Positions 55,985 through 64,000 of a stretch of DNA of 64,000 bases are shown here, in pieces (position 1 is the stretch's first letter; each line of letters begins with the position of its first letter). Under the pieces are notes generated by a model. The model ran no database searches. It saw nothing but the letters and a program-made list of their open reading frames with translations, and was not told the origin of the DNA. Both the position numbers and the translations under genes were made by a program. This stretch comes from Gammaproteobacteria bacterium (GTDB lineage: Bacteria > Pseudomonadota > Gammaproteobacteria > Enterobacterales > Alteromonadaceae), in contig JAHJZX010000037.1 of the NCBI GenBank assembly GCA_018826295.1, positions 160,575 to 224,574 on the forward strand, written 5' to 3'.

Positions 55985-56889
55985 AACAGCGCCCCGGCTG
56001 GCCAACAGGCTGCTACGGCAACTCCAGCCGTCAACAATGCCGCTGCCACTACGCTATACCACCACCAGCTTTTGGGTTTGGGCGACACATCTTCAGTGTC
56101 CAGAGCCGCCAAACGGACATGCTGTGCGGTTACCTCGGCACGGCCCTCGCCAAATGCCAGCAACAACGCCTTGTGCGCCAACACATTTACCAAGCGCGGA
56201 ATGCCACGGCTATAGCGACATATGGCCGCTTCCGCCGCCGGACGAAATAACGGCACCGTGGCACCGGCTTGTGAAATACGTTGGCGCAGATAAGCCGTAA
56301 CCTGTTTGCGGCTCATCAGACTAAGGTGGCTGGAAAAAGTAATACGCTGGCGTAACTGCCTGAACCGGTAAGCGCCCAGCCGGCTATTTAGCTCGGGCTG
56401 TCCAAATAGTACGACTTGCAACAGCTTACGCTGCTCTGTTTCAAGGTTGGTCAGTAAACGTAAGGCTTCCAGGGTGTCATCTGGCAGCGCCTGCGCTTCG
56501 TCGAGCAAAATAATGGTTTTTTTACCTTGTGCTGCCAGCAACATTAACTGCCGCTGCAGCAATTGCAACAGCTGAGGCGGATCGATATTGCCGGAATAGT
56601 GCAAGCCCAGCTCCAGCGCCAATGCCCAGCGCAGCTCCAGTGGTGTCAGACAAGGATCCGGCAGGTAAGCCAGTTGCCAGTCGGGCTCTGCCTGTTGCAA
56701 TAACATCCGGCACAGCAGAGTTTTGCCACTGCCAACTTCGCCGCTAATTTTTATAAAACCTTCACCGGCATTCAGCGCAGTTTTCAGCACGGCCAACACA
56801 TCCTGATGTTGCTGCAACGGTACAAAAAACCGTGTATCAGGCGTGAGGCCAAAAGGCAGATGCTGTAGCTGAAAATGGCGCTGATACAT
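55981..56889 (-). CDS. mshM: MSHA biogenesis ATPase MshM (ExeA-like)
   Basis: AAA+ ATPase of the ExeA/GspA type. Walker A is GEVGSGKTLLCR (about residues 49-60) and Walker B is TIILLDEAQAL (about 122-132). MYQRHFQLQHLPFGLTPDTR is the conserved N-terminus. A single TM helix near the C-terminus (WWWYSVVAAALLTAGVAVAA) anchors it. ExeA-type proteins bring peptidoglycan and secretin together, and MshM with MshN probably does the same for MshL. 302 residues. Confidence 0.93.
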   Translation of the reverse strand: MYQRHFQLQHLPFGLTPDTRFFVPLQQHQDVLAVLKTALNAGEGFIKISGEVGSGKTLLCRMLLQQAEPDWQLAYLPDPCLTPLELRWALALELGLHYSGNIDPPQLLQLLQRQLMLLAAQGKKTIILLDEAQALPDDTLEALRLLTNLETEQRKLLQVVLFGQPELNSRLGAYRFRQLRQRITFSSHLSLMSRKQVTAYLRQRISQAGATVPLFRPAAEAAICRYSRGIPRLVNVLAHKALLLAFGEGRAEVTAQHVRLAALDTEDVSPKPKSWWWYSVVAAALLTAGVAVAACWPAGALL

Positions 56890-56892
56890 AGC

Positions 56893-58551
56893 TTATCTCG
56901 GGTACCAGTCGGATATATATTCGGCTGACTGCTGCAACTGTTGCTGCCATACACCATCGGCTACTACCGTAGGTCGCAGCAGGATAACCAGCTCTTTTTT
57001 CTTTTCTACCTTATTAACACTGGTAAACAGTTTACCCACTAACGGGATAGCGCTAAGTACCGGCGTGCGTGACTCGCTGTCGCTGGTGACCGTTTGCATC
57101 AGGCCACCGATCACGACAATTTCGCCGCTGCGGGCGCGGATAATGGTATCCGATTCACGAATATTGCTTTGTGCCAGCGGCAGCACTATACGTTCGTTAC
57201 TAAACTGGATGGTTTTACTTTGTTCTGCAGTTTCGGTAACCGAGGGGTGCACATGCAGAATAACGCTGCCGTTTTCGTCAATTTGCGGTGTTACATCCAA
57301 TGCAATACCGGAAAAAAACGGTTGCAGTGAAATATTCGGTGTACTGGTGGTTCCGCCAGACCCGATAGTGGTGTCGCTGCTGACATCGGTAACAAAATAC
57401 TCATCCTGCCCCACTTTGATTACCGCTTTTTGATTATTCATTGCCGTAACGCGCGGACTAGACAGTACCTGAGCATTACCCTGGGTTTCCAGCAGGTTGA
57501 TGACGCCGTTAAAATCAGCATTGCTAAACGAGATCGCCGTTACACCACCCAACGAAGAACTAATGGCATTACTGGCCACCGCGCCGCTGGTGCTAAAGTT
57601 AAAACTGGTATTGCGCAGGTTGGTAATGGCATTTTGCCAATTTATGCCTTGTTGATATTCGTCATCTAACGTCACTTCAATAATTTTGGCTTCCAGCACC
57701 ACCTGACGCTGCAAATGCTGCTCGGACTGGCCAAGAAATGCCTTCACAGCAGCAATTTCTTCCGGCATGCCACGCACCGTTACCAAACCGGCCTGCGGCG
57801 TCACTACCACCATTCGTTCCGGCTTATTGCCCAGTAAACTGCTAATGGCTTTTTCCAGATCTTTCCAGAAGTCGGTTTTGCTCTCGCTTTGGATAGTACT
57901 GCCGTTAAATTGCTGTTGACCATATTGCGATTGGTTCTGGTTGTTTAAGCCGCCCTGGTTGCCACTATTTTGCGCAGTGTTATTGTTGCGATTATTCTGA
58001 CCATTCTGACCGCTTTGGTTGTCTTGTGACACGCCGCCTGAATTCACCGCTATAGAAGAAAACCCCTGGCGCTGCAGCATCAGGTAATTTACCGCTATGC
58101 TTTCTGTACGCAGCCCCGGCGGAAACACCTTAAATACCAAGCCCTGCTGGCGGATATCGAAACCATACAGCTGGCGTACCAAGGCCATAGTTTCCGGTAA
58201 AGTCACCTGTTTAAGCTGCAGTGTAATAGTGCCGCTGACATCTGGGTGCAGCATGACGCTGTATGGCGTGTCAGCAACCAAAGACTGAAACACATCGGCA
58301 ACGTCGGCCTGCTGCGCCGATACATTAAATCGTGGCAATTCCGGCGTTACCGGGCTGACGCCGCTGAGCAGATCCCGGGTAATGGCTGCCGGCGGCTGCG
58401 GCGCAGCGACGGGTTGCGGCCTGGCCTGTTGCGCCTGTTGCAGTTGCTCTGCAGCCGCAACGGGTACTTTAGAGGCTTGCATTGCCTGACAGCCGCTTAG
58501 CAGCACCACGCCTGCTAGCCACAGGTTGTTACTTTTCACACCTTTATTCAT
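56893..58551 (-). CDS. mshL: MSHA outer-membrane secretin MshL
   Basis: Secretin channel through which the pilus leaves the cell. The lipobox LLSGCQAM (Cys near 21) suggests a lipoprotein secretin. STN/N0-like and N1 domains (about 85-150) are followed by an Asn/Gln-rich spacer (about 175-215), a long low-complexity tract. The C-terminal secretin domain covers about 270-540, with the VPLVGKLF-like signature IPLVGKLFTSVNKVEKKKEL. It overlaps mshK by 8 bases. 552 residues. Confidence 0.95.
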   Translation of the reverse strand: MNKGVKSNNLWLAGVVLLSGCQAMQASKVPVAAAEQLQQAQQARPQPVAAPQPPAAITRDLLSGVSPVTPELPRFNVSAQQADVADVFQSLVADTPYSVMLHPDVSGTITLQLKQVTLPETMALVRQLYGFDIRQQGLVFKVFPPGLRTESIAVNYLMLQRQGFSSIAVNSGGVSQDNQSGQNGQNNRNNNTAQNSGNQGGLNNQNQSQYGQQQFNGSTIQSESKTDFWKDLEKAISSLLGNKPERMVVVTPQAGLVTVRGMPEEIAAVKAFLGQSEQHLQRQVVLEAKIIEVTLDDEYQQGINWQNAITNLRNTSFNFSTSGAVASNAISSSLGGVTAISFSNADFNGVINLLETQGNAQVLSSPRVTAMNNQKAVIKVGQDEYFVTDVSSDTTIGSGGTTSTPNISLQPFFSGIALDVTPQIDENGSVILHVHPSVTETAEQSKTIQFSNERIVLPLAQSNIRESDTIIRARSGEIVVIGGLMQTVTSDSESRTPVLSAIPLVGKLFTSVNKVEKKKELVILLRPTVVADGVWQQQLQQSAEYISDWYPR

Positions 58552-58870
58552 ATTGTTTTATCGCTGTATTAAGTAATGACAACACATGCCGCTCACCATT
58601 GGCTTCCAGAGTAACCTGCTGCGCGGTGATATTTTCAACGGTATAGTGTTTAATGCTTTGCCCTTTGCGTAGCAGCTGACCATTTATCAGCGCTGTTTTA
58701 CCTTGCGGACTGTCTTTAATTAACTGTAGTTTTAACGTGTCCGTTATTGGCACAGTACCAGCCTGCTGGGCATCTGCCTGCCATCCCGGTGCCGGCCGGG
58801 TTGGATCAGCCATAACCAACTGACTAGACAGCATAAAAAAGCTACAGACGAATAATATCTTCATGTTCAC
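58544..58870 (-). CDS. mshK: MSHA biogenesis protein MshK
   Basis: Small periplasmic PilP-like protein. A signal peptide (MNMKILFVCSFFMLSSQLVM) is cut before ADPTRPAPGW, the conserved DPTRP motif. 108 residues. It starts 29 bases inside mshJ and overlaps mshL by 8, in keeping with tight stoichiometric coupling. A second ATG two codons in (58864) is equally possible. Confidence 0.88.
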   Translation of the reverse strand: MNMKILFVCSFFMLSSQLVMADPTRPAPGWQADAQQAGTVPITDTLKLQLIKDSPQGKTALINGQLLRKGQSIKHYTVENITAQQVTLEANGERHVLSLLNTAIKQYE

Positions 58871-59492
58871 TCACTGTAATCAGCTCCAGACTTAATTCCC
58901 CTTCAGGGTATTGTTCTACTTGGTATTGCAAGCCGGCCCAGTTAATTAACCAGGGCAATTGCTCCATCCTGGTCAGTACCTGATACAGTCTGGCATAATT
59001 GCCTGTCATCACCAGTGTCAGTTTATGTTGATACAACAAGGCGGCGTCTTCGGCGGTTTGGCCTTCCAGCTTCACCGGTTCGGCGGGTGCACTGGCTAAA
59101 CGTTTTATTTGCACACCCTCGCTGCTTGCCAACATATTTTGCAGCAGGCTAAGCATTTGCTCGGCACCAATAAAATGGCTGGCACTCTGCCTGATTTGCG
59201 CATTCAGCTGCTGTTGCTGTTGTTGTAAATCGGCTATCTGTTGCCGGTATCCGGCGTCCTGATCAACGCCAAGTTGCGCTTTAAACTGTACTGTTTGCTG
59301 CTGAACATCAGCCAGTTGCTGTTGCAGCTGCCGCTGTTGTAGCTGCTGCTTTTTTGTTGCCTGCCAGCTTGGCTCAAGCAAATAATTTAACGCCAGCCAC
59401 AAAGTTAAAAACAGAACTGCCGCTGCGATTAGCCCTTTTTCACGCGGCTGCAATTGGCTGAAACGCTCTGATAACTGCTGCCATTGATTCAT
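58842..59492 (-). CDS. mshJ: MSHA biogenesis protein MshJ (PilO/GspM-like)
   Basis: Alignment-subcomplex protein. One TM helix (about 20-37, LIAAAVLFLTLWLALNYLLE) precedes a long Gln-rich coiled coil (about 45-100) and a ferredoxin-like periplasmic domain. 216 residues. The extreme Gln content (QQKKQQLQQRQLQQQL region) reflects CAG/CAA runs, seen throughout this operon. Confidence 0.88.
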   Translation of the reverse strand: MNQWQQLSERFSQLQPREKGLIAAAVLFLTLWLALNYLLEPSWQATKKQQLQQRQLQQQLADVQQQTVQFKAQLGVDQDAGYRQQIADLQQQQQQLNAQIRQSASHFIGAEQMLSLLQNMLASSEGVQIKRLASAPAEPVKLEGQTAEDAALLYQHKLTLVMTGNYARLYQVLTRMEQLPWLINWAGLQYQVEQYPEGELSLELITVSEHEDIIRL

Positions 59493-60088
59493 GGTAGCGC
59501 TCCTGGCGTTGCGGTCAGCGAAAAACTGACTGCTGTTTTGTCTGTTACCTGCTGCAAATCAATCTGATTAAAGCGCTGACCATGGAAATAACTTAGTTTG
59601 CCTAACTCTGTCAGCCATTGCGGTACAGCTTCAGGTTGAAGTGCAATACCGGCAAAGCTGCTGTATTGCTGCTGCAACGAAAAACGGGTTAACCATAACT
59701 CGCGCCGGTCGATTTGCTGCAAATGCTGCAATACCGGGCTGTAAAACAAACTGGCTTGTTGCTGTTGCCCGGCTAAGTAACGGAGTAAATGCTGCTTTTG
59801 CTGCACACTATGTAGTAATTGCTGATGTTGCAACAGTAGCTCCGGCGCAGGTTGACGTTGTGCCAGCGCCTGTTGATACATAGCATTTTCCTGCTGAGCA
59901 GTGTCCAGCACTCTTTGCTGCTCAACTAATTGCTCTGTCTGGCGCTGGCTTTGTTGTTGTAGCAGATAAAACGCCAGTGCCAGTACCACAACTAAAGCCA
60001 GCCAGCTATATGCCAGACGGGACAAAGTAAGCAATTGCCGCTGAATATACAGCACCGGCTGATAAAGATTGACCTGCTGTTTAATCAT
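59489..60088 (-). CDS. mshI2: MSHA biogenesis protein MshI2 (PilN-like)
   Basis: PilN-like bitopic protein. MIKQQVNLYQP is the classic PilN/MshI2 start. The TM helix is at about 24-44 (YSWLALVVVLALAFYLL), followed by a Gln-rich coiled coil and a small globular domain. The ATG at 60088 overlaps the mshI stop (ATGA); an upstream 15-codon extension lies in mshI and is rejected. 199 residues. It pairs with MshI as PilN does with PilM. Confidence 0.9.
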   Translation of the reverse strand: MIKQQVNLYQPVLYIQRQLLTLSRLAYSWLALVVVLALAFYLLQQQSQRQTEQLVEQQRVLDTAQQENAMYQQALAQRQPAPELLLQHQQLLHSVQQKQHLLRYLAGQQQQASLFYSPVLQHLQQIDRRELWLTRFSLQQQYSSFAGIALQPEAVPQWLTELGKLSYFHGQRFNQIDLQQVTDKTAVSFSLTATPGALP

Positions 60089-60990
60089 CGCAGCGCCTCC
60101 CCGGCTACTGCTGCCGCAATCGCGGGCCAGCAATGGACAAATTGGTTACTGTAGGCGCCTAACTGTAAAGGGGCTCTTAGCGGCTCTACCCGGCCAAAAC
60201 CATTGTCTGCTAATAGTTTACACATTAAATCCGGCTGTTGCGTTAGCACCCGGATATCACGCACCGGTGCTTGTTTTAACTGACTTTCAAAATAATCCAT
60301 CGAACGCTGCACCTCAAGCAACAACCGCTCCAGCATATCTCCCTGCGCGTCTTGTGCACTCAGCAGATGTAGCTTGGTTAAACCACGGGTACGTCTGGAG
60401 AAATACAGCCGGCCATCCTGAACGATTTGCAGCAACACTTCTTGCTCGGGTTGATGAATAACCAGCATTGCTGGCTGAGGGCTGGCCGCTATCAGATGAT
60501 GAGCCAGCCATTCTGCCGGCTGTATGGTTTTCAGCTGCATATCGGCACTGCTAACGCACTGTACCAGTTGCTTCAGCCAACTCAGCCGGGCGACTACAAC
60601 ATTGATTTTGGCCTGTGCACCGCTTTGTCCGGGCAAATCAATATAGTCGGTTAACATATCTTCAGCTGGTACTGTTACCAGATCTTTTACCTGCCAGGGT
60701 AACGCCTGCAGCAATTCTGCATCTGTTAGTGCCGGCTTATCTAACTGCACCAACTGATAAAATTCAGGCGCTAATATCACATCCAGCACACTGGCCGAAG
60801 GCAATTCAGCTAACACTGGGCGCAACGCCGACTGCCATTGTTCATTAGTATAAGTTGCTGTACTGCACTGGCTAACCTGGCCTGCGCTTACCCGCAACAA
60901 ATGCACTGTGTCTGCTGTCAGGTACACGACAAGCTGTGATGCGGCATTATTGCCTTGACGCCTGAAGTAACTGCTTATTTTTTCCAGCAT
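60085..60990 (-). CDS. mshI: MSHA biogenesis protein MshI (PilM-like)
   Basis: First gene of the msh assembly operon; a cytoplasmic actin-like protein of the PilM/GspL type, 301 residues. Recognisable sections: LDVILAPEFYQLVQLDKP, LQALPWQVKDLV and the ATPase-fold segments around MLVIHQPEQEVLLQ. The 56-base gap to the divergent gene at 61047 must contain both promoters; TATACTAAC at 61018-61026 is a possible -10 for the divergent gene. Confidence 0.88.
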   Translation of the reverse strand: MLEKISSYFRRQGNNAASQLVVYLTADTVHLLRVSAGQVSQCSTATYTNEQWQSALRPVLAELPSASVLDVILAPEFYQLVQLDKPALTDAELLQALPWQVKDLVTVPAEDMLTDYIDLPGQSGAQAKINVVVARLSWLKQLVQCVSSADMQLKTIQPAEWLAHHLIAASPQPAMLVIHQPEQEVLLQIVQDGRLYFSRRTRGLTKLHLLSAQDAQGDMLERLLLEVQRSMDYFESQLKQAPVRDIRVLTQQPDLMCKLLADNGFGRVEPLRAPLQLGAYSNQFVHCWPAIAAAVAGEALR

Positions 60991-61046
60991 AAATTACCGT
61001 TCGCTAGCTGCATATCGTTATACTAACGGCTATTCGGTCAGCTGTC

Positions 61047-62030
61047 ATGCGTCTTACTATGTTGTATTCATCATCAGTTCAGTTCTGGCAGCCGCAACTT
61101 CGCTGGCAGCAATTACAATATCCCCAGCTTAGCAACAATAGGGTTGAAATATGGCTGTGTCATTTAGATACCGGCTGTAATGCGGTATCTGGCAATAAGA
61201 TCCTGAAACTGCGTTATCCGTTGCAACAGGCAATGCAACAACAAAAAAGTGGCGTTTTTACCTTTGGCGGCGCTTTTTCCAATCACTTGGCCGCAGTAGC
61301 CAAAGCATGCCAACAGCTGGGTCTACGTAGCACCGGTTATGTCAGAACTGACCAACTCGACGATAGCAATCCCACGCTGAATTTTTGCCGCCGCCATGGC
61401 ATGATTCTTAAAGCGCTGGATCGCCACAGCTACCGTCTGCGCAATGACTCAGAGTTTATCGCCAGTTTACAAGCGCAACAGCCGCAGATGTTAGCGATAC
61501 CGGAAGGCGGCTCTTCACCAGCGGGTGCTAAAGGCCTTGGCGACATAGATTTTGCCAACACCCCTTCTGGCCCAGCAAACTTAGTCTGCTGTGCAACGGC
61601 CAGTGGCGGCACTGTTGCAGGCCTGATTGCCAGTCAGGCTATGCCCGCTGACACAGCAATACTGGGCCTGACGGTAGTAAAAGATAGCTCACTTAACCAG
61701 CGCATCGAACAGTTACTGCCAGCGCAGCAGTCGTTACGGCCATGGCAGTTAATTAGCGATTACGTTGGTGCCGGTTATGCGCGTTTTGATACAGAGTTAC
61801 TAGCGTTTTGCCGGCAATTGGCGCAGCAACAGTTATATGTCGAACCTATATATACCGGCAAGGCGCTGGCTGCACTAGTGCATTTGGTCGCAAACAATAA
61901 ACTGTCGCCGGCAATCCGACGCATCAGCTTTTTTCACACCGGTGGTTTACAGGGCTTGCACGGGCTACACTATCGTCAGCTGATCACTGCAACTGACCTT
62001 GCGCTATTATCTGGTTCAATGGCTGACTGA
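61047..62030 (+). CDS. ACC deaminase / D-cysteine desulfhydrase family PLP enzyme
   Basis: Fold type II PLP enzyme. The PLP lysine is Lys51 in SGNKILKLRY; FGGAFSNHLAAVAKA (about 73-87) and the phosphate-binding CATASGGTVAGLIAS (about 185-199) match the ACCD family. Substrate specificity (ACC, D-cysteine or another amino acid) cannot be set; most proteobacterial members are D-cysteine desulfhydrase-like. 327 residues; an internal ATG at 61059 is another possible start. It is the only plus-strand gene within the MSHA locus, and its 3' end overlaps mshH by 47 bases in antisense. Confidence 0.85.
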   Translation: MRLTMLYSSSVQFWQPQLRWQQLQYPQLSNNRVEIWLCHLDTGCNAVSGNKILKLRYPLQQAMQQQKSGVFTFGGAFSNHLAAVAKACQQLGLRSTGYVRTDQLDDSNPTLNFCRRHGMILKALDRHSYRLRNDSEFIASLQAQQPQMLAIPEGGSSPAGAKGLGDIDFANTPSGPANLVCCATASGGTVAGLIASQAMPADTAILGLTVVKDSSLNQRIEQLLPAQQSLRPWQLISDYVGAGYARFDTELLAFCRQLAQQQLYVEPIYTGKALAALVHLVANNKLSPAIRRISFFHTGGLQGLHGLHYRQLITATDLALLSGSMAD

Positions 62031-63618
62031 AATAGAAGCCCTGGCCACCGGCAATCCCCAACTTCTGCAAGGTTAGCCATTCGCTTTCCAACTCTACACC
62101 ACTGGCTATAACCCGGACGCCTTTGCCGGCATAACCGGCAACCAGGCCCCGTACAAAGAGTTGTTGCTCCAGATGCTGATCAATATTGCGTACTACTGAA
62201 GGGTGTAACTTAACCGATTCCAGCGGCAACTCATCAGCATAGACTGCGTTATCAATAACCAGACCTACCTGATCAACAATTAAAGCAAAACCGGCCTTGT
62301 GCAACTTGTGCAACTTCGCACGTAACTTTTTAAAATTCTTAATTAAATGATGCTCAGCCACTTCCAGTGCAAATTGCTGTGCTTCAAGTTGTCCGGATAG
62401 CAGCATCTGCTCAAGCCATTGCCACCACTGAGCATCCAGCAGTGCGTGCACACTAATATTGACACTGCAGCGACTCTGATGCCGGTAATCGGCGGCACAC
62501 AAACGCGCAGCCTTCAACAACACGTGCTGATCGATTTGTCCTGCCAGACCGCAATTAAATGCCATTGGCAAAAAAACCGCGGCGGGTATTTGTTGACCAT
62601 CACTGCTTTGCAATCTTATCAACACTTCATGTTGTAGTACGTCACCGTCCTGCCAGGAGAACACCGGCTGAAAGCTCAGGCTGAAGCGCTGCTCCTGTAG
62701 CGCCCGGTTTAATTCCGAGCGCCACCAGACTGAACCTTTAGCCAGAGACTTATCTTGCTGCTGAATAAACCCATGTGCTGCGTTTGGCCCCTGCAACTGC
62801 GCCGTACGCAGTGCCATGTCGGCCTCAGAAAGGATTTGATAAGATGTTTGCCCACGCTGGTAGGGTGCATAGCCAATATGCAACACATCCAGTTCAATGC
62901 AGTCGGCAAAACAGGCTGCACGGCTTAATAAAGTCGCCATTCTATCGCCAAGTTTATCGACGTCACGGCCGGTAATGCCTGATACCATAAATACCAGATC
63001 ATTTTCAGACAACCGGGCCAGCACAGTTTCGGTATAATCTGCCGCCAGAGCATTTAGAATATCTACACAACCACGCAAACGTTGCAGTTGTTTCACGCCG
63101 GCACGGCCCGGCTCCGGATGGCTAAGCTGGATAATATACACGGCACCTTCTTCAAATTCGGTGCCATCCTCAAGATAATGCTGCAGTTTGCTTTCAAAAA
63201 ACACCCGGTTACCAATTGCCAATTCATGATCTATCAGACCCTGTACCCGCACCAGATGCCGCACTTCTGCGTCCCGTTTATGCAGTTGCAGAATCTTGGC
63301 CTGCAATTGCTGTAGTCGCTCAGCTGTGGTAAAACGGCGATCACCATGATGTTCAAGTTGGCTTTCAAGCTCAGTGAGCGCTTTATTCACTGCACCTAAT
63401 TCATCACTTTGCATACGTTGCTGGCGCTGTAGCAACATGACAATAGCACCAATACTCAATACGACAGTTGCTACATGAATAATGACAGACCAAATGATCG
63501 GCCAGGCCAGAGCCAATAGCAAAATAGCAACGGTTGTCTGCAATACCAGCACTAATGCAATGGCAGGCAATAACTGAAGAGCTTGAGGTTTGACAGAGGA
63601 AGATAACGACACAACCAA
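61984..63618 (-). CDS. mshH: CsrD-like degenerate GGDEF-EAL protein MshH
   Basis: Homologue of E. coli CsrD, which directs RNase E to the CsrB/CsrC RNAs and has no c-di-GMP enzyme activity. Two N-terminal TM helices (about 15-35 and 40-60) flank a short loop, then a coiled coil (about 70-115). The degenerate GGDEF has LSENDLVFMVS in place of GGDEF (about 205-215). The EAL domain has HEVLIRLQ in place of EALLR (near 330), and metal-binding residues are incomplete (VDQVGLVIDN). 544 residues. It heads the MSHA locus as in Vibrio. Confidence 0.9.
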   Translation of the reverse strand: MVVSLSSSVKPQALQLLPAIALVLVLQTTVAILLLALAWPIIWSVIIHVATVVLSIGAIVMLLQRQQRMQSDELGAVNKALTELESQLEHHGDRRFTTAERLQQLQAKILQLHKRDAEVRHLVRVQGLIDHELAIGNRVFFESKLQHYLEDGTEFEEGAVYIIQLSHPEPGRAGVKQLQRLRGCVDILNALAADYTETVLARLSENDLVFMVSGITGRDVDKLGDRMATLLSRAACFADCIELDVLHIGYAPYQRGQTSYQILSEADMALRTAQLQGPNAAHGFIQQQDKSLAKGSVWWRSELNRALQEQRFSLSFQPVFSWQDGDVLQHEVLIRLQSSDGQQIPAAVFLPMAFNCGLAGQIDQHVLLKAARLCAADYRHQSRCSVNISVHALLDAQWWQWLEQMLLSGQLEAQQFALEVAEHHLIKNFKKLRAKLHKLHKAGFALIVDQVGLVIDNAVYADELPLESVKLHPSVVRNIDQHLEQQLFVRGLVAGYAGKGVRVIASGVELESEWLTLQKLGIAGGQGFYFSQPLNQIIAQGQLQ

Positions 63619-63689
63619 CTCCTTTTGATAGTGTTTTCAGTGTTAATCTTTCGTCGGCGTTTGTCGAGTTTTTCAGCAATTTTTTCTGT

Positions 63690-63761
63690 TTTGCTTGAAT
63701 GAGGTGGCTGCGGGGCTGGCGTCCAGCGGTGAACTACAGCCAAGTTCACTTCGCATAGCGA
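63690..63761 (-). pseudogene. Degenerate copy of the 5S rRNA 3' end
   Basis: Three blocks found in the true 5S region recur here in the same order: TTTGCTTGAATGAGG (63690-63704), GCGGTGAACTAC (63726-63737) and TCGCATAGCGA (63751-63761). They match the spacer and gene end at about 63854-63899. The blocks are separated by 21- and 13-base insertions absent from the functional gene. This suggests a decayed tandem 5S gene or recombination remnant. Between it and mshH (63619-63689) nothing else is recognisable. Confidence 0.6.
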
Positions 63762-63824
63762 CAAAGGTGTCGGGAAGCGCTGTAGCTGTTATGTGACGAT
63801 AGTGCACCGCGGGGCGCTCCAACG

Positions 63825-63856
63825 CAAAAAGGCCTACCGTTTGGGGTAAGCCTTTT
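63825..63856 (-). terminator. rRNA operon terminator after 5S
   Basis: On the minus strand the stem AAAAGGC-TACC pairs with GGTA-GCCTTTT with one mismatch, followed by TTTTTGCG. It lies 12 bases beyond the 5S 3' end and would end the rrn transcript before mshH, which is transcribed in the same direction. Confidence 0.85.
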
Positions 63857-63868
63857 GCTTGAATGAGG

Positions 63869-63986
63869 AGCCTGGCGGTGAACTACTCTCGCATAGCGAA
63901 TGCTACACTACCATCGTCGCAGCTGCGTTTCACTTCTGAGTTCGGAATGGGATCAGGTGGTTCCACAGCGCTATTGCCACCAGGCA
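63869..63986 (-). rRNA. rrf: 5S ribosomal RNA
   Basis: Full-length 5S rRNA (about 118 nt). It begins TGCCTGGTGGCAATAGCG and contains the conserved CCGAACTCAGAAGTGAAACG and GATGGTAGTGT segments, ending with GCCAGGCT, which pairs with the 5' end. 23S and 16S genes of this operon must lie to the right of the window. Only the last 14 bases of the window lie beyond it. Confidence 0.97.
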
Positions 63987-64000
63987 AAAACTTGTAGGGA

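Noticed and set aside
57900..58030. Asn/Gln codon-rich tract in mshL as a frameshift or repeat insertion
   Set aside because: The frame stays open and the tract falls at the expected linker between the N-domains and the secretin domain.

Overview
The window is chromosomal DNA from a motile, polarly flagellated gammaproteobacterium. The most likely home is the Alteromonadales and their neighbours (Rheinheimera, Alishewanella or Arsukibacterium-like). This is inferred from a near-complete MSHA type IV pilus locus joined to mreBCD, a flagellar rod/hook operon with a sigma54-type promoter, the rng-yhdP-tldD gene order and the TldD/PmbA pair. No taxonomic search could be run. Most of the DNA is moderately GC-rich and densely coding. 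One block at about 20.5-24.4 kb is clearly AT-rich and looks acquired.

Layout. 1-5.2 kb: flagellar genes, with flgB-flgG on the minus strand diverging from flgA-flgM-flgN. A bactofilin and a membrane diguanylate cyclase follow (to 6.9 kb). 6.9-12.0 kb: an AcrR-type TetR repressor faces an AcrAB-type RND efflux operon. A palindromic operator sits exactly between the -35 and -10 of the acrA promoter. 12.3-19.7 kb: stress and housekeeping genes (KatG, a DUF4124 protein, a PEP-CTERM protein, pirin-OsmC, a secreted S9 peptidase). 19.8-24.5 kb: the accessory region. It holds a 26-bp inverted repeat pair, a 5'-truncated Fic gene, and a roughly 3.8-kb AT-rich segment bounded by 49-bp imperfect direct repeats. 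Inside the segment are a class III nucleotidyl cyclase resembling Pycsar PycC, an unrecognised four-helix membrane protein, and a YejK/NA37-family nucleoid-associated protein whose stop codon abuts the membrane protein's start codon. The right end meets a tRNA-Arg(CCG) gene and a partial copy of that tRNA's 3' end. 24.7-35.7 kb: a CHASE/PAS histidine kinase, an M3 lipoprotein peptidase, PmbA, DarP, a BNR-repeat lipoprotein, IlvE, TldD and a nitrilase-family amidase. 35.7-44.0 kb: yhdP, rng, maf and mreDCB, all on the minus strand. 44.2-63.6 kb: the MSHA locus mshH-I-I2-J-K-L-M-N-E-G-B-A-C-D-O-P-Q, without a recognisable mshF. An ACC-deaminase-family gene is inserted on the opposite strand between mshH and mshI. 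The window ends with a 5S rRNA gene and its terminator on the minus strand, plus what looks like the decayed 3' end of a second 5S copy.

How it works together. Several genes bear on the switch between swimming and surface attachment: flagellum, MSHA pilus with a very large MshQ tip-like protein, a GGDEF enzyme, the CsrD-like MshH and the CHASE kinase. The best candidate for an undescribed system is the NA37-like protein plus membrane protein pair, with the cyclase beside it in the flanked island. Its function is not shown by the sequence. An anti-phage role is a hypothesis based on the cyclase family, the membrane-effector-like partner and the mobile context.
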